From Mastigamoeba balamuthi (Eukaryota > Evosea > Mastigamoebida > Mastigamoebidae): DNA of 64,000 bases. This document shows positions 10,590 to 21,043 of the stretch, piece after piece (the stretch's first letter is position 1; each line of letters opens with the position of its first letter). The notes under the pieces were generated by a model. That model had not been told where the DNA came from. It ran no database searches and was given only the letters and a program-made list of their open reading frames with translations. The position numbers and the translations under genes are program-made. The stretch is from NCBI GenBank assembly GCA_902651635.1, contig CACRSC010000097.1, positions 19,914-83,913 of the forward strand, given 5' to 3'.

Positions 10590-12285
10590 AACACAAGATT
10601 GGGTTGAGAAAACCGTAGATTCTGATTAGAGAGCATAATGAAGCCCTCATCTCATAGCAGTCACATTTCATCTTTTCATTCCACTGGGATCTTTGTTACC
10701 TATTATCTCTGCAGTATAACGGAACTTGATTTTCTTCTTCATCTTGTCACACTGGTCTTTTCAATAAGTACCCATAAGACTGTCGCTCTGGAGAGCGTTG
10801 AATGATGTCATAATCTGGATTAGTACTTTACTTATCTGAAGACTACTCTAGTTTATTTATTTTCAGGAATTTGATTTAATTCGTGATGATAAATGTAACA
10901 GTTGGTTCCCCCTTGTTTTTATAAAACAGAGAACAACATCTCCTTGAGCTGAAAATGAGAAAAAGAAGTTCCTTTGTATCTCTTCATACTGTCCTTGGAT
11001 GGTTCTGCACCTTACGTACACCGTGGCAGATGGCAAATGGATAGACACCCTTAAGGAAGCTATTCAGACAGTTCAAATGAGGATCTTTGCATCTTTAATA
11101 AGGATACACGGAACTCTATACTGCTAATGTGGTGGAAGAAGGCCCATCTGATACTTCTCTGGTGGATGAATAATACAGTCAAATCTATACAAATCATTAG
11201 GAATTGTCATAGGGTCATGCCATTAAGAATTTCAGCTTTCAGTTTCCCACCTCTTCATAATGATTCACAGAAATTTTCAAATCAAATGATTTGTAGTGAA
11301 GTTGTTTCAGCTGTTATATCTGCCACTGGTACAATCTATCTGTCAGTGTATCTGCCAGACCCCTATCTGCTGATGTATGTACCAGCAGTAGGTATTTGTA
11401 CTGGTGGTACATGCAATAAACTGTCATTTGTGCCAGCACTTATGCTGGACTGTATAGTGTAGAGTACAGAAATGAAGTAAGGATTACTTATATAGGCAGG
11501 TTGTTGTCATACCACTTATCAGAATCTATCTCAGAGTCATCAGGAAGAGAGAGATATATTTTAGTGGGATCATCAGAGTTGTTTTACCATTAAAGGAAGC
11601 ATTTGTATTCAGAAAGCCCACCTTAGAGCATTCGTAGTCTGTCTGCAATGAACTCTTTACTAGGAGATTATGTGATCCAGACAGCCAGTCGTCAAGCTGA
11701 AAGAGGCTGAAGAGGGAACACTCAGCATCTGCCCTCTCTGTGATCTGAAGTATGTGCTCTCTGAGGTTCTGGATCTTCTGAGCAGTTCCCTATTCTGTTC
11801 TAAGCCTGTAGCACAGCCCTTATGCATTAGCATTCATGTTCAGGGGGAAGTATAGATGGGTAAAGTGCTCCAGCCAGATGTACAGTACTTAGCAATGGAG
11901 ATAAGCTGCTGTATTGATATCAAAGATGCCTTGCAATGTGCCTTGATGCTTCTCACCATCTGTAAGAGGCAAGGGCAGCATGGTAAGTGTGCAGTCTCAC
12001 TGTTTGAAGGTACTGGCATATCTGTCACTGGGATATGTTATGAACTGCAGATAGAGAATATGAACTGCTAGCAGATAACATAAAGCACTGACAGATGACA
12101 TATACTGCCAACAGATATGTCAACTGATGAAAGAAGGTATCTTTTCGCAGCAGTCATCACTGCAGTGTGCATAGAGACGAGCTGAGTTGGTCCTAAGAGT
12201 AATTGCCTCCAACATAGCAGTCCTGTATGGATCAGGAATGCTTCCAGCAATTCACAGACTAAGAAACTGGGAAGTCATAACCCTG
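10590..12285. other. Intergenic DNA, nothing recognised
   Basis: No frame above about 110 codons and no family match. The stretch CAGATATxxCATA with variants recurs around 12,020-12,120 (for example near 12,018, 12,080 and 12,112), a weak local repetition. Confidence 0.45.
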
Positions 12286-12289
12286 TACT

Positions 12290-12700
12290 AACAGTGTCAA
12301 GATGACCAAAGCTGAAGGAGCCTATGAACTCAAGTGACCAATCAGTATGCACAGAGGCCCTCATGTAGCAATACAAAAGGCCATTGTGCAGGAAGAGACA
12401 CAGAAGACTGCAGAATTGAGTGGAAATGGACAGATAAAACTGAATCATGGTACTTACCATTAGAAATGACTTCACCACATATCACACCATGTAGCATTGT
12501 GACATGCTCATCTAGACACTGAAAGCCATATCTTACAGAAACCTGCAGGTTGAATGCAATGCTTCTTCAAGAGCATAACTTTCTTGTATCTGACTATGTT
12601 GAGCTTGCAAGTTATGGTTTTCTTAACATAGATGAGTTGCAGCTAACAGAACATATCCCATACTGCACTAGGAAAAATGGGAGGGGGGGGGCAGGGAAGA
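12290..12700 (-). repeat. Decayed copy of the 33.5-34.3 kb gene/repeat
   Basis: Blocks such as GAGCCTATGAACTC, GGCCCTCATGTAGCA, ACACAGAAGACT and CATGTAGCATTGTGACATGC line up in order with 33,690-34,230. The coding strand there is the minus strand. This copy has lost its frames and much CpG. It is either a dispersed repeat family or a duplicated gene remnant. Confidence 0.6.
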
Positions 12701-12754
12701 GAAAAAACTACACTATCATTTTATGGAAGCCCATGTGAAGCACGTTAACGATGG

Positions 12755-12900
12755 CAGTAACAGTACTACCACTGATGTCTATTGGTGCTGCTGGGGCAGC
12801 ACTCCCTGTTTCCAGAGGCACCCAAACCAGCAGGAGCTGTCACCGAGTACATGGCTGTGCTGTACAGTTCCAAATTTAAATGAGAGCCAATGGACTGGCA
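12755..12900. repeat. Inverted copy of 51,180-51,335
   Basis: GGGGCAGCA, GGCTGTCACCGAGTACATG and TGCTGTACAG are found in the same order on the opposite strand at 51,180-51,335. In the other copy the minus strand keeps an open frame (VTEYMTVLYS); here it is decayed. It abuts a mariner tail. Confidence 0.6.
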
Positions 12901-12904
12901 GCTA

Positions 12905-13096
12905 TGTGCCTGGGCACTCCATCATGATGGAGGCAACACCTACAAAATCCCTCACCTTGATTAAACACAAAAATTTGTTTTAGAAATCCTGATTTCTGGT
13001 TTTTCTCACATGCAATGACGTGTCCTAAGTGGTTTTAATCCGATTCCTGTTTTATCCAATCAAAAACCCAGGATCATTTTCACTGGAGTGAAGTGG
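12905..13096 (+). mobile_element. 3' end of a mariner-like element (same family as 48.2-49.5 kb)
   Basis: From GATGGAGGCAACACCTACAAAAT through the C-terminal codons IPHLD-equivalent and the right terminal repeat ending ACTGGAGTGAAGTGG, this matches 49,374-49,545. A TA follows directly at 13,097-13,098, the usual Tc1/mariner target. The 5' part is missing. Confidence 0.75.
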
Positions 13097-13097
13097 T

Positions 13098-13285
13098 ATG
13101 TATACAGGCTGGCTGCAGTGTATGAGCACAGGCCTGGCCACTGGGTCTGCCTCTTTCCTGACTCGGAATCATGGATTCTCTATGATGACACAAGCTACAC
13201 TCTTGACAGGATTGATGAAGAGGTGTTGGCTCAGTCCTGCCTCTTTGCTCTGGTTCATTCTTTCTCCCCACAGCCACAGCACTGA
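13098..13285 (+). pseudogene. Possible ubiquitin-specific protease C-terminal fragment
   Basis: The frame YRLAAVYEHRPGHWVCLF, then SWILYDDTS, resembles the USP catalytic histidine box (Y-x-L-x-A-V-x-x-H-x-x-x-x-GH-x-x) followed by the W-x-x-x-DD strand. Only about 60 residues remain and the fragment begins exactly at the end of the mariner tail, which suggests the transposon inserted in the gene or that the fragment was carried along. The upstream protease half is not found in the window. An assignment from motif spacing alone is tentative. Confidence 0.35.
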
Positions 13286-13289
13286 GACC

Positions 13290-13723
13290 CTTTGGCATGC
13301 ATCATAGCACAGAAAGGAAGGAATGCAACAGTGGTGATTCTGTGATGGTTCAGAGGCGTCTTTGTTGATTTATTTGTTTGGTTGTTTGCTAGTTTCTGGG
13401 TGTGATGTGAAGGGAAGAGTGTTATCAAAGGAATACCACAGAATTAATCCCAGAAATATCTAACTCTAGCTACTGTGTGTACATTGCAGCAGAACTGCAT
13501 GGCAATTGCCATATATCCTCTTCATTGGATTTTGCAAATATACTGAGACCTGGAAATTATTTGGAATTGAGGGTTTTTGTTCGACTAGGTTTTTGGTCAG
13601 TTATGTATACAACCGAAGCATTAAATTGGCACTTGGCAGCTATTTGGTTGTCCAACCTGTGTCTAAATCACATATTACACAGCTAGTAATGCATTCAACG
13701 TTATTTGAGACTAACAACACATA
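13290..13723. other. Intergenic DNA, nothing recognised
   Basis: No frame or repeat that I can support. Confidence 0.45.
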
Positions 13724-14918
13724 AAACATTTGGTCATTACTGCATTTTATATGCTGAAGTGCTAAATTAGTGCATGTAGTTCTAATTTTCCAGTGCTGAA
13801 ATTTGTGCTTAATTTGCGATAACTTAGCACTAAATTTGTTTAGTGCATACAGCACTTGTAGTACAAGAAACGCTTCATACACATTTTGTGCAAGATGAAA
13901 ATATAGCACTTACATTGCAAAAATTGATTATAGTGATTCAAGTGTTTTTAGCGATATAATATCGATAAAGATTAAATCGAATAATTCAATAGAATTTTGC
14001 GATTTAGTCGTTTTCCTGCTGAAAGCAGGCACTGATGTGGTGCGTGGTGAATGTGATAATCTCAGGGGTGAGTGGGCTTGTTGGCGTCCGTCAGCCAGGC
14101 GTGGCGTTAGCCTCTGATGGCGTTGGTCTGCCGGCTTCTATAAAAGCATGCAGTGAGACTTCCAACGGCTTAGCGATAATAGCGCATCTAGCACAATAAT
14201 AGCTAAGCCGTTGAAGTGTTTGAAATGCTTAATTCAGAAAAAACTATAAGAAAGAGAGTGAGTGGGTTAATACCTGGGATGCGTTGGCCACCTAGATGAG
14301 ATGCTGCACTGCAGGATCTCCACGATCTGCACAAGCAGCAGTGTCAGTTATAGCAGTTCACATTCTTGGAGAAAAAGGGAATCATAGGAAAAATGCAGAA
14401 ATTATTAAGAAATGGGGCAGAAAATGGAAAGGGAAAAGGGGAACAATGTACCTGATCAATGCTACCCTGTGACCACGATGATACTTCCTCCTCTCTCTGT
14501 AGTTCACAGAAGACAGAGCACAGGCTGTGCTCTGCTCCTCCTGTTATTCATTATTTCCAGGCATGCAGTAAGTTGCGTGTACTGAACAGGGAAGTAAGAA
14601 GGATGTGAGGAAAAGGGATAGGTGAAGGGAAACATCTGAAATAAGTTCTGTAGAAGGGGGAAAACTGTGTTGGATGAAAGAAGGCAGTGCACCTTCATTC
14701 TTGACCTGATATGGCAAGAGAAGGGAATTGAAGGAGGAGGGAAGAAAGGAGACAGAGGAGGAAGCAGGGGGCAGGGAAGGGGGTTGGGGAGGAGACATTG
14801 CTATTTAGCACTAGATTTAGTGCATAATTAGTGATTGAATCGCTCAAGTAGCACTGAAAAAACAGTGCTCAAGATTTAGCACTTCATGTGCAAAAGTCAC
14901 AGTAATGATCAAATGTTT
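13724..14918. mobile_element. Non-autonomous DNA element with long imperfect terminal inverted repeats
   Basis: AAACATTTGGTCATTACTGC at 13,724 is mirrored by a sequence ending at 14,918 (reverse complement AAACATTTGATCATTACTG). The inverted arms of about 120-250 bases are built from short units of the type TAGCACTAAAT/ATTTAGTGCTA. The core contains a near-perfect hairpin at 14,163-14,214 (CAACGGCTTAGC against GCTAAGCCGTTG) and a purine-rich tract at 14,700-14,790. No transposase is encoded. Related arms occur at 20.87-21.04 kb and 50.04-50.2 kb, and the core recurs at 50.2-50.7 kb. No target duplication could be fixed. Confidence 0.65.
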
Positions 14919-14924
14919 ATTTAG

Positions 14925-16400
14925 AGTGGAAGATGATGAATTAGATCATGAAATTGGATGAAAACCGAGTGGCCACTCTTCTGAGCACTCAGGGTAGCAG
15001 AACAGTCTGAGATGTGCTGTATGACCAGTCAGAAGTAGTAACTGTCTATGTTGTGACACACAATGTGATGTGGCACTGCGTTGGTATGTTCAACTGTATG
15101 GATGTGTCTCTTGACTATAGAAAAAAGAGTAACCAGATAGCTGTCTTTCTCGGAACAGAGCTCGGGACAGTAACTGAATATAGTTAAAATGACATAATAA
15201 AGTGCAATAAGAAGGGTCATTTTAGGGTTACTAATGACATAATTAGGGTTATAAACCTTCTAATTAGTAACCTAGGGTTATAGAACTGGAATTTGAGGTA
15301 GTGTATTACGTCATAATGACGTAATAGATTTTTTAAATCTCGGAACATGTGATGTGGCACTGCACTGGCATGTTTGACTAGGATAGATGTGTCTCTTGAC
15401 TACAGAAAAAAGAGTAACCACATATTTTGTCCAGAAAATCTTCTCTTCTCTTCTCTATCTTCTTCTCTTCTCTTCTTTCTCTCCCTTTGAAAACCCATCC
15501 GGGGGTTCACTGGACACAGGATGTGTACACAACATGTACAGTCGCACGGCGAGTATGTCCAGATTAATTGTTGCATGTGATGACACATTTGGTGATTTAC
15601 TCTTTTAATCAGAAAATGCCTGAAATTTGCTAATTGATATATCAACATTCGATTTAAGATCGGTATTATCTCTTAGGATTTCAGGAATAAGAATTTATTA
15701 TCCTCTCATTCTGCTACCAATGAGGGATAAGCCCAAATTTCTGAGCAAGAAAGTGAGATTTGGGAAGAGAGCCATGGTATTGAAGAGAATGGTCAACTCA
15801 TTTAGACATGAGGGAGGACATCAAGATGCTGGGTGCATGGCACCCAGTGATGTGCAGCACCTCTCATCACAGCAGAAAAGGTATGCACCATGCTGAAGCA
15901 GCATGGTAAAGGAAAGAAAGATCAAAGAAATAACAGTTTTTATTGATTGTGAATAAATTTTAGTTAAATCTTTATTTCGGGATTTTATCGATGTAAGATC
16001 ATTTAATATTTATTCTGATTAATTCAATTACTCTTTTTCAATTTTTCAATCTTTACTGTCAAACCAGGAACCATTGGCCAGTGGTCATCTGGCAGATGTT
16101 CCAAAACAGTATGTTGTTGAGACCAGCATGTGAAGACCTTGCACACATGGCAGGACCTCTGACTGACTGCTCAGATTAGTCATCCATTCAGTGCCCCTCT
16201 CAGACTGTGTTACAGCTCCAGTAGTCGTCAAGACAGTTGAATGAGTGTTGGGCAACTTCTGCATGTCTTGATAAATCTCAGTTCAAGCCACTTCCTTTCT
16301 TATTTAATAGTTGAATCTGCTCTGCTACATGTTTGAAATACGTAAACCAACAGGAGATAGTTCATTGAAGAGAAAATATTCTTCTATTTTCTTTCACATT
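14925..16400. other. Intergenic DNA with a spaced direct repeat and a perfect palindrome
   Basis: Blocks at about 15,064-15,135 and 15,346-15,420 are near-identical (GTGATGTGGCACTGC..., then GATGTGTCTCTTGACTA and AGAAAAAAGAGTAACCA), 282 bases apart. Between them TATTACGTCA-TAA-TGACGTAATA (15,304-15,326) is a perfect palindrome with two TGACGT cores, and TAGGGTTA recurs. A pyrimidine tract lies at 15,440-15,485. No gene is supported. Confidence 0.6.
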
Positions 16401-16411
16401 AGAATCACATC

Positions 16412-17460
16412 TCATCTTGAGGTACTGAGTATTCTAAGAAGTTCTTGTGTAGCTGATCTGTTTAGTTTTGGCATTTTCTTTTTTCCACTTGATGGAATAT
16501 CACCCAACATCTTCAGAGTCTGAATAATTGGTTGCGGCCATATAGTAAACACTACAAGTTTCCGAGAGTTAAAAGCAGCATACAGTGCAGCATCCCAATT
16601 CGGAGTTAATGTCCATGTTGAATCAATTATTCTGAGCAATTTGCGTGCTGAACCTCCTCTGAGAACGAGTGCATGGGCACACCACATTCCTGTTGCGAGG
16701 TAAACACGGCCTGTAACATGATAACCTTGTTTTTCAGCACAGTGTCCAAACCGGATTATATCTATGAGAAGACTCTTAGTTAGAATAAAGAGTTTTTTCT
16801 TACCCCAGTTATTTGGTACATCTTGCATAACTTCATACGAGATATTGAAGATGTCAAGCTCAAAGTCAACATCATCTTCCAGAAGTAGTGCTACATTATC
16901 ACTGTTTGCAAGACTGTTAAGAACTCGCATCCACGAATGGAAGCAGCCCAGTGTTCCCCATGACTCGATTTTCTCTTTATGATGCAGTATCTGTTCTGTA
17001 ATGTTGAAATGAAGACCCGGAATGTTGAATGATTCAAGTGCAGAAATTTGTCCAGACTCAAAATGATTTTGAAGAATGAGACCATCTGTAGCATCAATCC
17101 ACTCATGCAAGATTCCCATAAAATGTAGTAATGCCGTCATGCGCTTTCTGCGGTCCACACGACGTGTGAGCCCTAAAATATATACTTGATCAATTCCAGG
17201 CAAAGGCTGAAGTAAGGTAATAATATCCTTGACAGTGCTATCGGGCATCTGCTGTGACTGCAGGGAACTAAGCTCATTGGGCAATTGCTGAAGTAGCTCA
17301 GGCGAGGTCTCAGTGGGAAGCTTGTGGGTTTGCCTTAACTGCCTGAGAGTAACAGCTGCTGTCATTACTGCAATCACAGCTACATGCACACCTAGTAAGA
17401 CTGATTGAAGGACAGTATGTACTTACTAATGAACGAGATAGAACAACCACGCTGAACCAT
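16412..17460 (-). CDS. GT25-family glycosyltransferase, two exons
   Basis: The main exon (17,391-16,412) is open for about 326 codons. Family 25 signatures: YILGLTRRVDRRKRM with the conserved Asn/Thr-Leu-x-RR-x-DR type start, then the WGTLGCFHSWMRVL block, and ALLLEDDVDFE, the acidic metal/sugar-nucleotide motif. GT25 enzymes transfer galactose or glucose in the secretory pathway (collagen galactosyltransferases) or in LPS synthesis. The uninterrupted frame has no good ATG at its start. An ATG at 17,460 gives 11 codons that splice over GTAAGTACAT...CTTACTAG (17,392-17,426, 35 bases) into the frame and complete a type II membrane anchor (residues about 8-28). A nearer acceptor at CAATCAG would leave a 26-base intron and also keeps frame. 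Spliced length is 337 residues. CpG-rich composition suggests a working host gene. Confidence 0.8.
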
Positions 17461-17469
17461 TCTGGCAGA

Positions 17470-18220
17470 CCGGTTTTTTGTTATTAAAGGACGGATGAGA
17501 TTGTATCCCAGTTGATTCAGACCGTTATGTCATCACAGTGGTCTCCGTGTGTTATTTTTAAGTGCCAGAATTCAACGAGCTCTTCTTGACCCGCTTCTGG
17601 AGGTAAAGCTCAAGAACCCCCTCCAAGGGAAAAAACAACAGTTACTCATCGCGTCACATTATTTTTGATATCTCAACCAACAGCTCCTTTCGAATTCCTT
17701 TCAGCCGATAAGGCGCCGTCCTGAACGACAATCGGCGAGCGTCAGCCATGCCATACCTGTGCCGTGGACGCGAACATCAGCACGGTCGCCACCGGGCAGA
17801 GCGGGCATCGAGCCCTCTGTGAATATTGGCTGTCGACGAGAGCCTGTGGCCTCGCCACCCGACCGTTGGAGCTGGTCCCGCGGTGTAGTGTCCTTTACTC
17901 CAGCGCCATTAGCGCCAAATGCTTCCGAACCAAGGAACGCCTTTCGAGGTCGGGTCGTCCTGCCGATGAGAACCTCGTGCGTAGCATCCTGCGCCCGCGA
18001 CCCCGTCGATCGACTCCACCGTCATCCACCGCAAACAAAGGCACCCGTACCTTTTCACATCAGAATTACCGACCAAAACTCTTAACAGAGCTACGTATTT
18101 ACTCCCTAAAGGGGTTGTGTACGGGGTCATCAACCGGGTATGCATACTATAGCTGTTGGACGGACCGATTTTATTTGCTCAGATGGACCGAATTTCACCA
18201 GAGCCAAAAGGGAAGTCTTC
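17470..18220. other. CpG-rich stretch without a recognised gene
   Basis: From about 17,690 to 18,030 CpG is far denser than in the flanking DNA (many CG in each line), as at the 8-10 kb glycosyltransferase pair. Plus-strand frames from 17,759 and 17,764 stay open for over 100 codons but resemble nothing. It may be a promoter or first exon of a gene, or a methylation-free island. Confidence 0.4.
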
Positions 18221-18228
18221 TTTACATT

Positions 18229-19640
18229 CTATATGCCAGTTCCTTTTGCAAACGTGGTGACGTGTGTGCGCAGAGCAGAGTAGGCAGTTTGGGTGTCAAG
18301 GAAGTCCCATTGGTAGTCGTTTGTTGCTGCAAAAGCAGCCACAATGGTCACCCGAGTGCACCAGGTAAGCCACACCAGAGGGAACGACTCGACCTTCCAG
18401 GGGAACGGAATGTAGCTCAGCAGCACATCCAGACGATCAACAAGATTGAACACGAGCTTGTAGAGTCCAATCTGAGGGGAACAGCCAGTTGCCTTGTCTG
18501 CAAGGAAGGCTCTGAGGCGTCCAGACACTGCCTTGGAGTCTGGTCCCTCGTGACTGAGAACTCGCCTGACCAGGTCAGGTTTGTTAGCCTGGCACACGTT
18601 CAGCTGCTGTCTGAGACCTGAGCCACTTGTCATCCTGCTCTGAGGGGGCAGAGTCAGACACGAGAGTGAGTGAGAACTGACCTGAGGGTGGAGGAAGAGG
18701 CGGTTCTGGTCCAGGCTCCTCGTTCTCGTCCTCTCTTTCATGCTTTCGCCCCTTCTTGCCCTTGGGTGGAAGCACGAGACTCTTGGCATCACAGTGGGCA
18801 ATCCTTTCCACAACTTCCCTTCGCCCTCCTCCTTGGGCAAGTTCACACTGCCATGCCATTGTCCTGAGGTCATCATCTGGGAATTGAAGTAGCAGGTTGA
18901 TTGCCTCCTGAGACTCTTAGTAAGGAGGAACAGGAACAGGACCACTGATTGAGAACAGTGTTATCATATTGTACACAAGGAAGATGTCCTTGAACCCTGT
19001 GAGAAGCACAAAGCCATTCTGTATGACCTGACTCTTGCTCATCCCAAGCCCCTCACAGAGAAGCCCCTTGAATTCTGTCTTGGGAGCAGAAGCAACAAAC
19101 CGAATTTCTGGATAGTGGTTCTGAGCCTCAATCTTCCTAAATGCTGCATCAATTGCCAGGCACACAGGGGTGTGAAGGACTCCAGTCATCTGGAAGAGCT
19201 TGATGAAGGTACACATCTGCTCCAGTATCTCGTGTGGAGACTTGCACTTCTCTCCAACCTCGAAAACGGGTATGATCAAGAGGGGTATTGGCTTCCCAGA
19301 CATGCTGAGTACACACAGAACATACTAATCCACTCTCTGGGTTGGACTTGCGAGACATGAACACCTTGCCAATGAGTTCTCCTGTCTAGGGAATGATACT
19401 ATCATCGAGACAGAGCCACACTGAGTGCTTGAGGTTCCAGAACTGGGCATAGCTGGCACTGAACAGGTCTGCCAAACGAGAAATGCTCATCTTCTTAAGC
19501 ATGAAGATGAACTTCTTCCATACATGCTCATGTACAGGATTGTCACCAAGACCTGGATGCCCACTGTCACTATTCAGATACTCTGTCAAAGGTGTTGCAC
19601 CACTACCACCAGTTCCAATGATATGAACAAGCATCTTGAT
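18229..19640 (-). pseudogene. piggyBac-like (DDE_Tnp_1_7) transposase, spliced or broken
   Basis: In order on the minus strand: VWLCLDDSIIP followed by KVFMSRKSNPESG (the catalytic 'DE-x-x-x-P...GR...K..KP' block of piggyBac), then CLAIDAAFRKIEA with EIRFVASAPKTEFKG (second aspartate and following strand), and YKLVFNLVDRLDVLL (the conserved fN-x-VDr-D block) ahead of a long hydrophobic helix. Several frame changes have GT-AG borders of tiny introns: 42 bases from GTCAGTTCTC to CCCCTCAG near 18,660, and 61 bases from GTGGCTCAGG to CTGGTCAG near 18,600. One stop falls next to the first catalytic block and is not explained by splicing. Upstream frames to 20,297 may be N-terminal exons. No terminal repeats were found. 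Confidence 0.5.
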
Positions 19641-20865
19641 GATCTCCCTAATATGATCAGATGGATCCTTAATTTGGCCTCTCGGCCCTTATGCTCTGCC
19701 TCAGCAAGAGCAACCCACTGCTCTTTGATGTATGTGATGGCCTCCTGGGGAATGAGCTGCCAGAACGTCTCTGCCACGTTTGGCTTTTCCCCGCCTGAGT
19801 TGGGCTATTTGTGGGTGACAGGGGCACGAGTGGGGTCGTCTGGTGACTGAAGAGGGGCACACTTAGCTGGGTTAGTGAAGAGGGGCATGGCAATGCTGTC
19901 TAGAGGGACATCTGGCTTGAAGGCGAATGAGGAGGAAGATGTTGCACCAGCCCAGAATTTCGGCAGATCCTAATAAGTCAGCCAATGATGGTGGAGGGGA
20001 CTTCTTGACCCGCACAAGTTCCTTGGAATTGCAGGGTCTTGGCCAGCACAGTGAGTGCAGGGACAAGGCAGAGTGCACATGCTGGCTGGGCAGAGACTCG
20101 CTAATGAGGTGCTCAAGCAGGCACAGGAACATATCCCTGCATGCCCATCCAGTATGAAGCTTCTTCTCTGATGCTGGCATGGCAACCAGGGCACTGCTGT
20201 CATTACTGCCAGGGCAGCCTGCTTGACAGTCTTGACCTGTGTTGTGTGGCTGGACACTGGCAGCAGCATGGCTGCTTCCATCCTGGATGCTCTTCATTTA
20301 TTCCCAATTATTCTGTTATCATACATTTTAAACATCCTTTTCCAATTTTGCTATCTTTATTTTTATTTATTCGCTCTTTTCCATTTGCTGTTTTTTTCAA
20401 ATTTCTTACTCATTTTCAAAATAATTGCTTTCTCTCTTAATGCTGTCTCTGAAACCCACGATCTAGGAGCTTTCACACCAGAGCTCTCCTTTTTTTGTTT
20501 CATCCCCAGATTTCCCCATCCCCCAAGAAGTGATCCAAGCACGTTATTCCCCAAATACTCCTGTCCCCGAAGCCCCCCAAAACAAAGTGATCCAGTCATG
20601 TGGACACAGGACAGAGCCCCTGACATGAACCCGGGACGAAATGGAGCAAGCACCTGTGAGTGAGCTGAACCCTGAAGAGATGGACATGTGTGATTAAGCA
20701 ACTAAAGATGCCATGCAGTCTTCAGTTCAAGAAGAGCAGCACGTGACTAGTGGAGTGGAGCTGGAGGGTGACTACAGTGGGCTGCAGAACAGTGAGCTGT
20801 ATGAGATACTGTGGTCATGCACTGGCGCACCCACACTGTCCACACTTGCATCTGCTACATCACTA
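19640..20865 (-). other. Possible N-terminal exons of the transposase, then pyrimidine-rich DNA
   Basis: Minus-strand frames at 19,669-20,297 have G/C-ending codons like the transposase and could be its upstream exons; borders are unclear. From 20,300 to 20,865 there is T-rich DNA with no supported gene. Confidence 0.3.
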
Positions 20866-21043
20866 CACACTAAACATTTGGTCACCACTGCAACTTTTGT
20901 GCATGTAGCACCAAATCTTTAGCGATGTTTTTTCAGTGCTACTTTAGCGATTCAATTGCTAATTTAGCACTATATTTAGCGCAAAATAGCGCTACATCGC
21001 TAATAGCAATTTTAGCGCTACATGCGACCTAAATTCAGCATTA
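20866..21043. repeat. Single inverted-repeat arm of the 13.7-14.9 kb element family
   Basis: AAACATTTGGTCACCACTGC, then TAGCGATGTTTTTTCAGTGC and CATGCGACCTAAATTCAGCATTA, matches in reverse complement the arm at 50,045-50,205 over its whole length. A Tc1 element begins directly at its inner end, which suggests a nested insertion. Confidence 0.7.

Noticed and set aside
15220-15300. Telomere-like repeats from TAGGGTTA
   Set aside because: Only three isolated copies in alternating context, not a tandem array.
16490-17390. Start of the GT25 gene at position 17,389
   Set aside because: That codon is GTG and sits within the hydrophobic anchor; an upstream ATG with a small intron, or an internal ATG, is more likely.
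19386-19634. P-loop ATPase or viral packaging ATPase, from GTGGSGATPLTE
   Set aside because: The P-loop lysine is missing, and the following LDDSIIP and VDRLD blocks fit a piggyBac-like transposase better.
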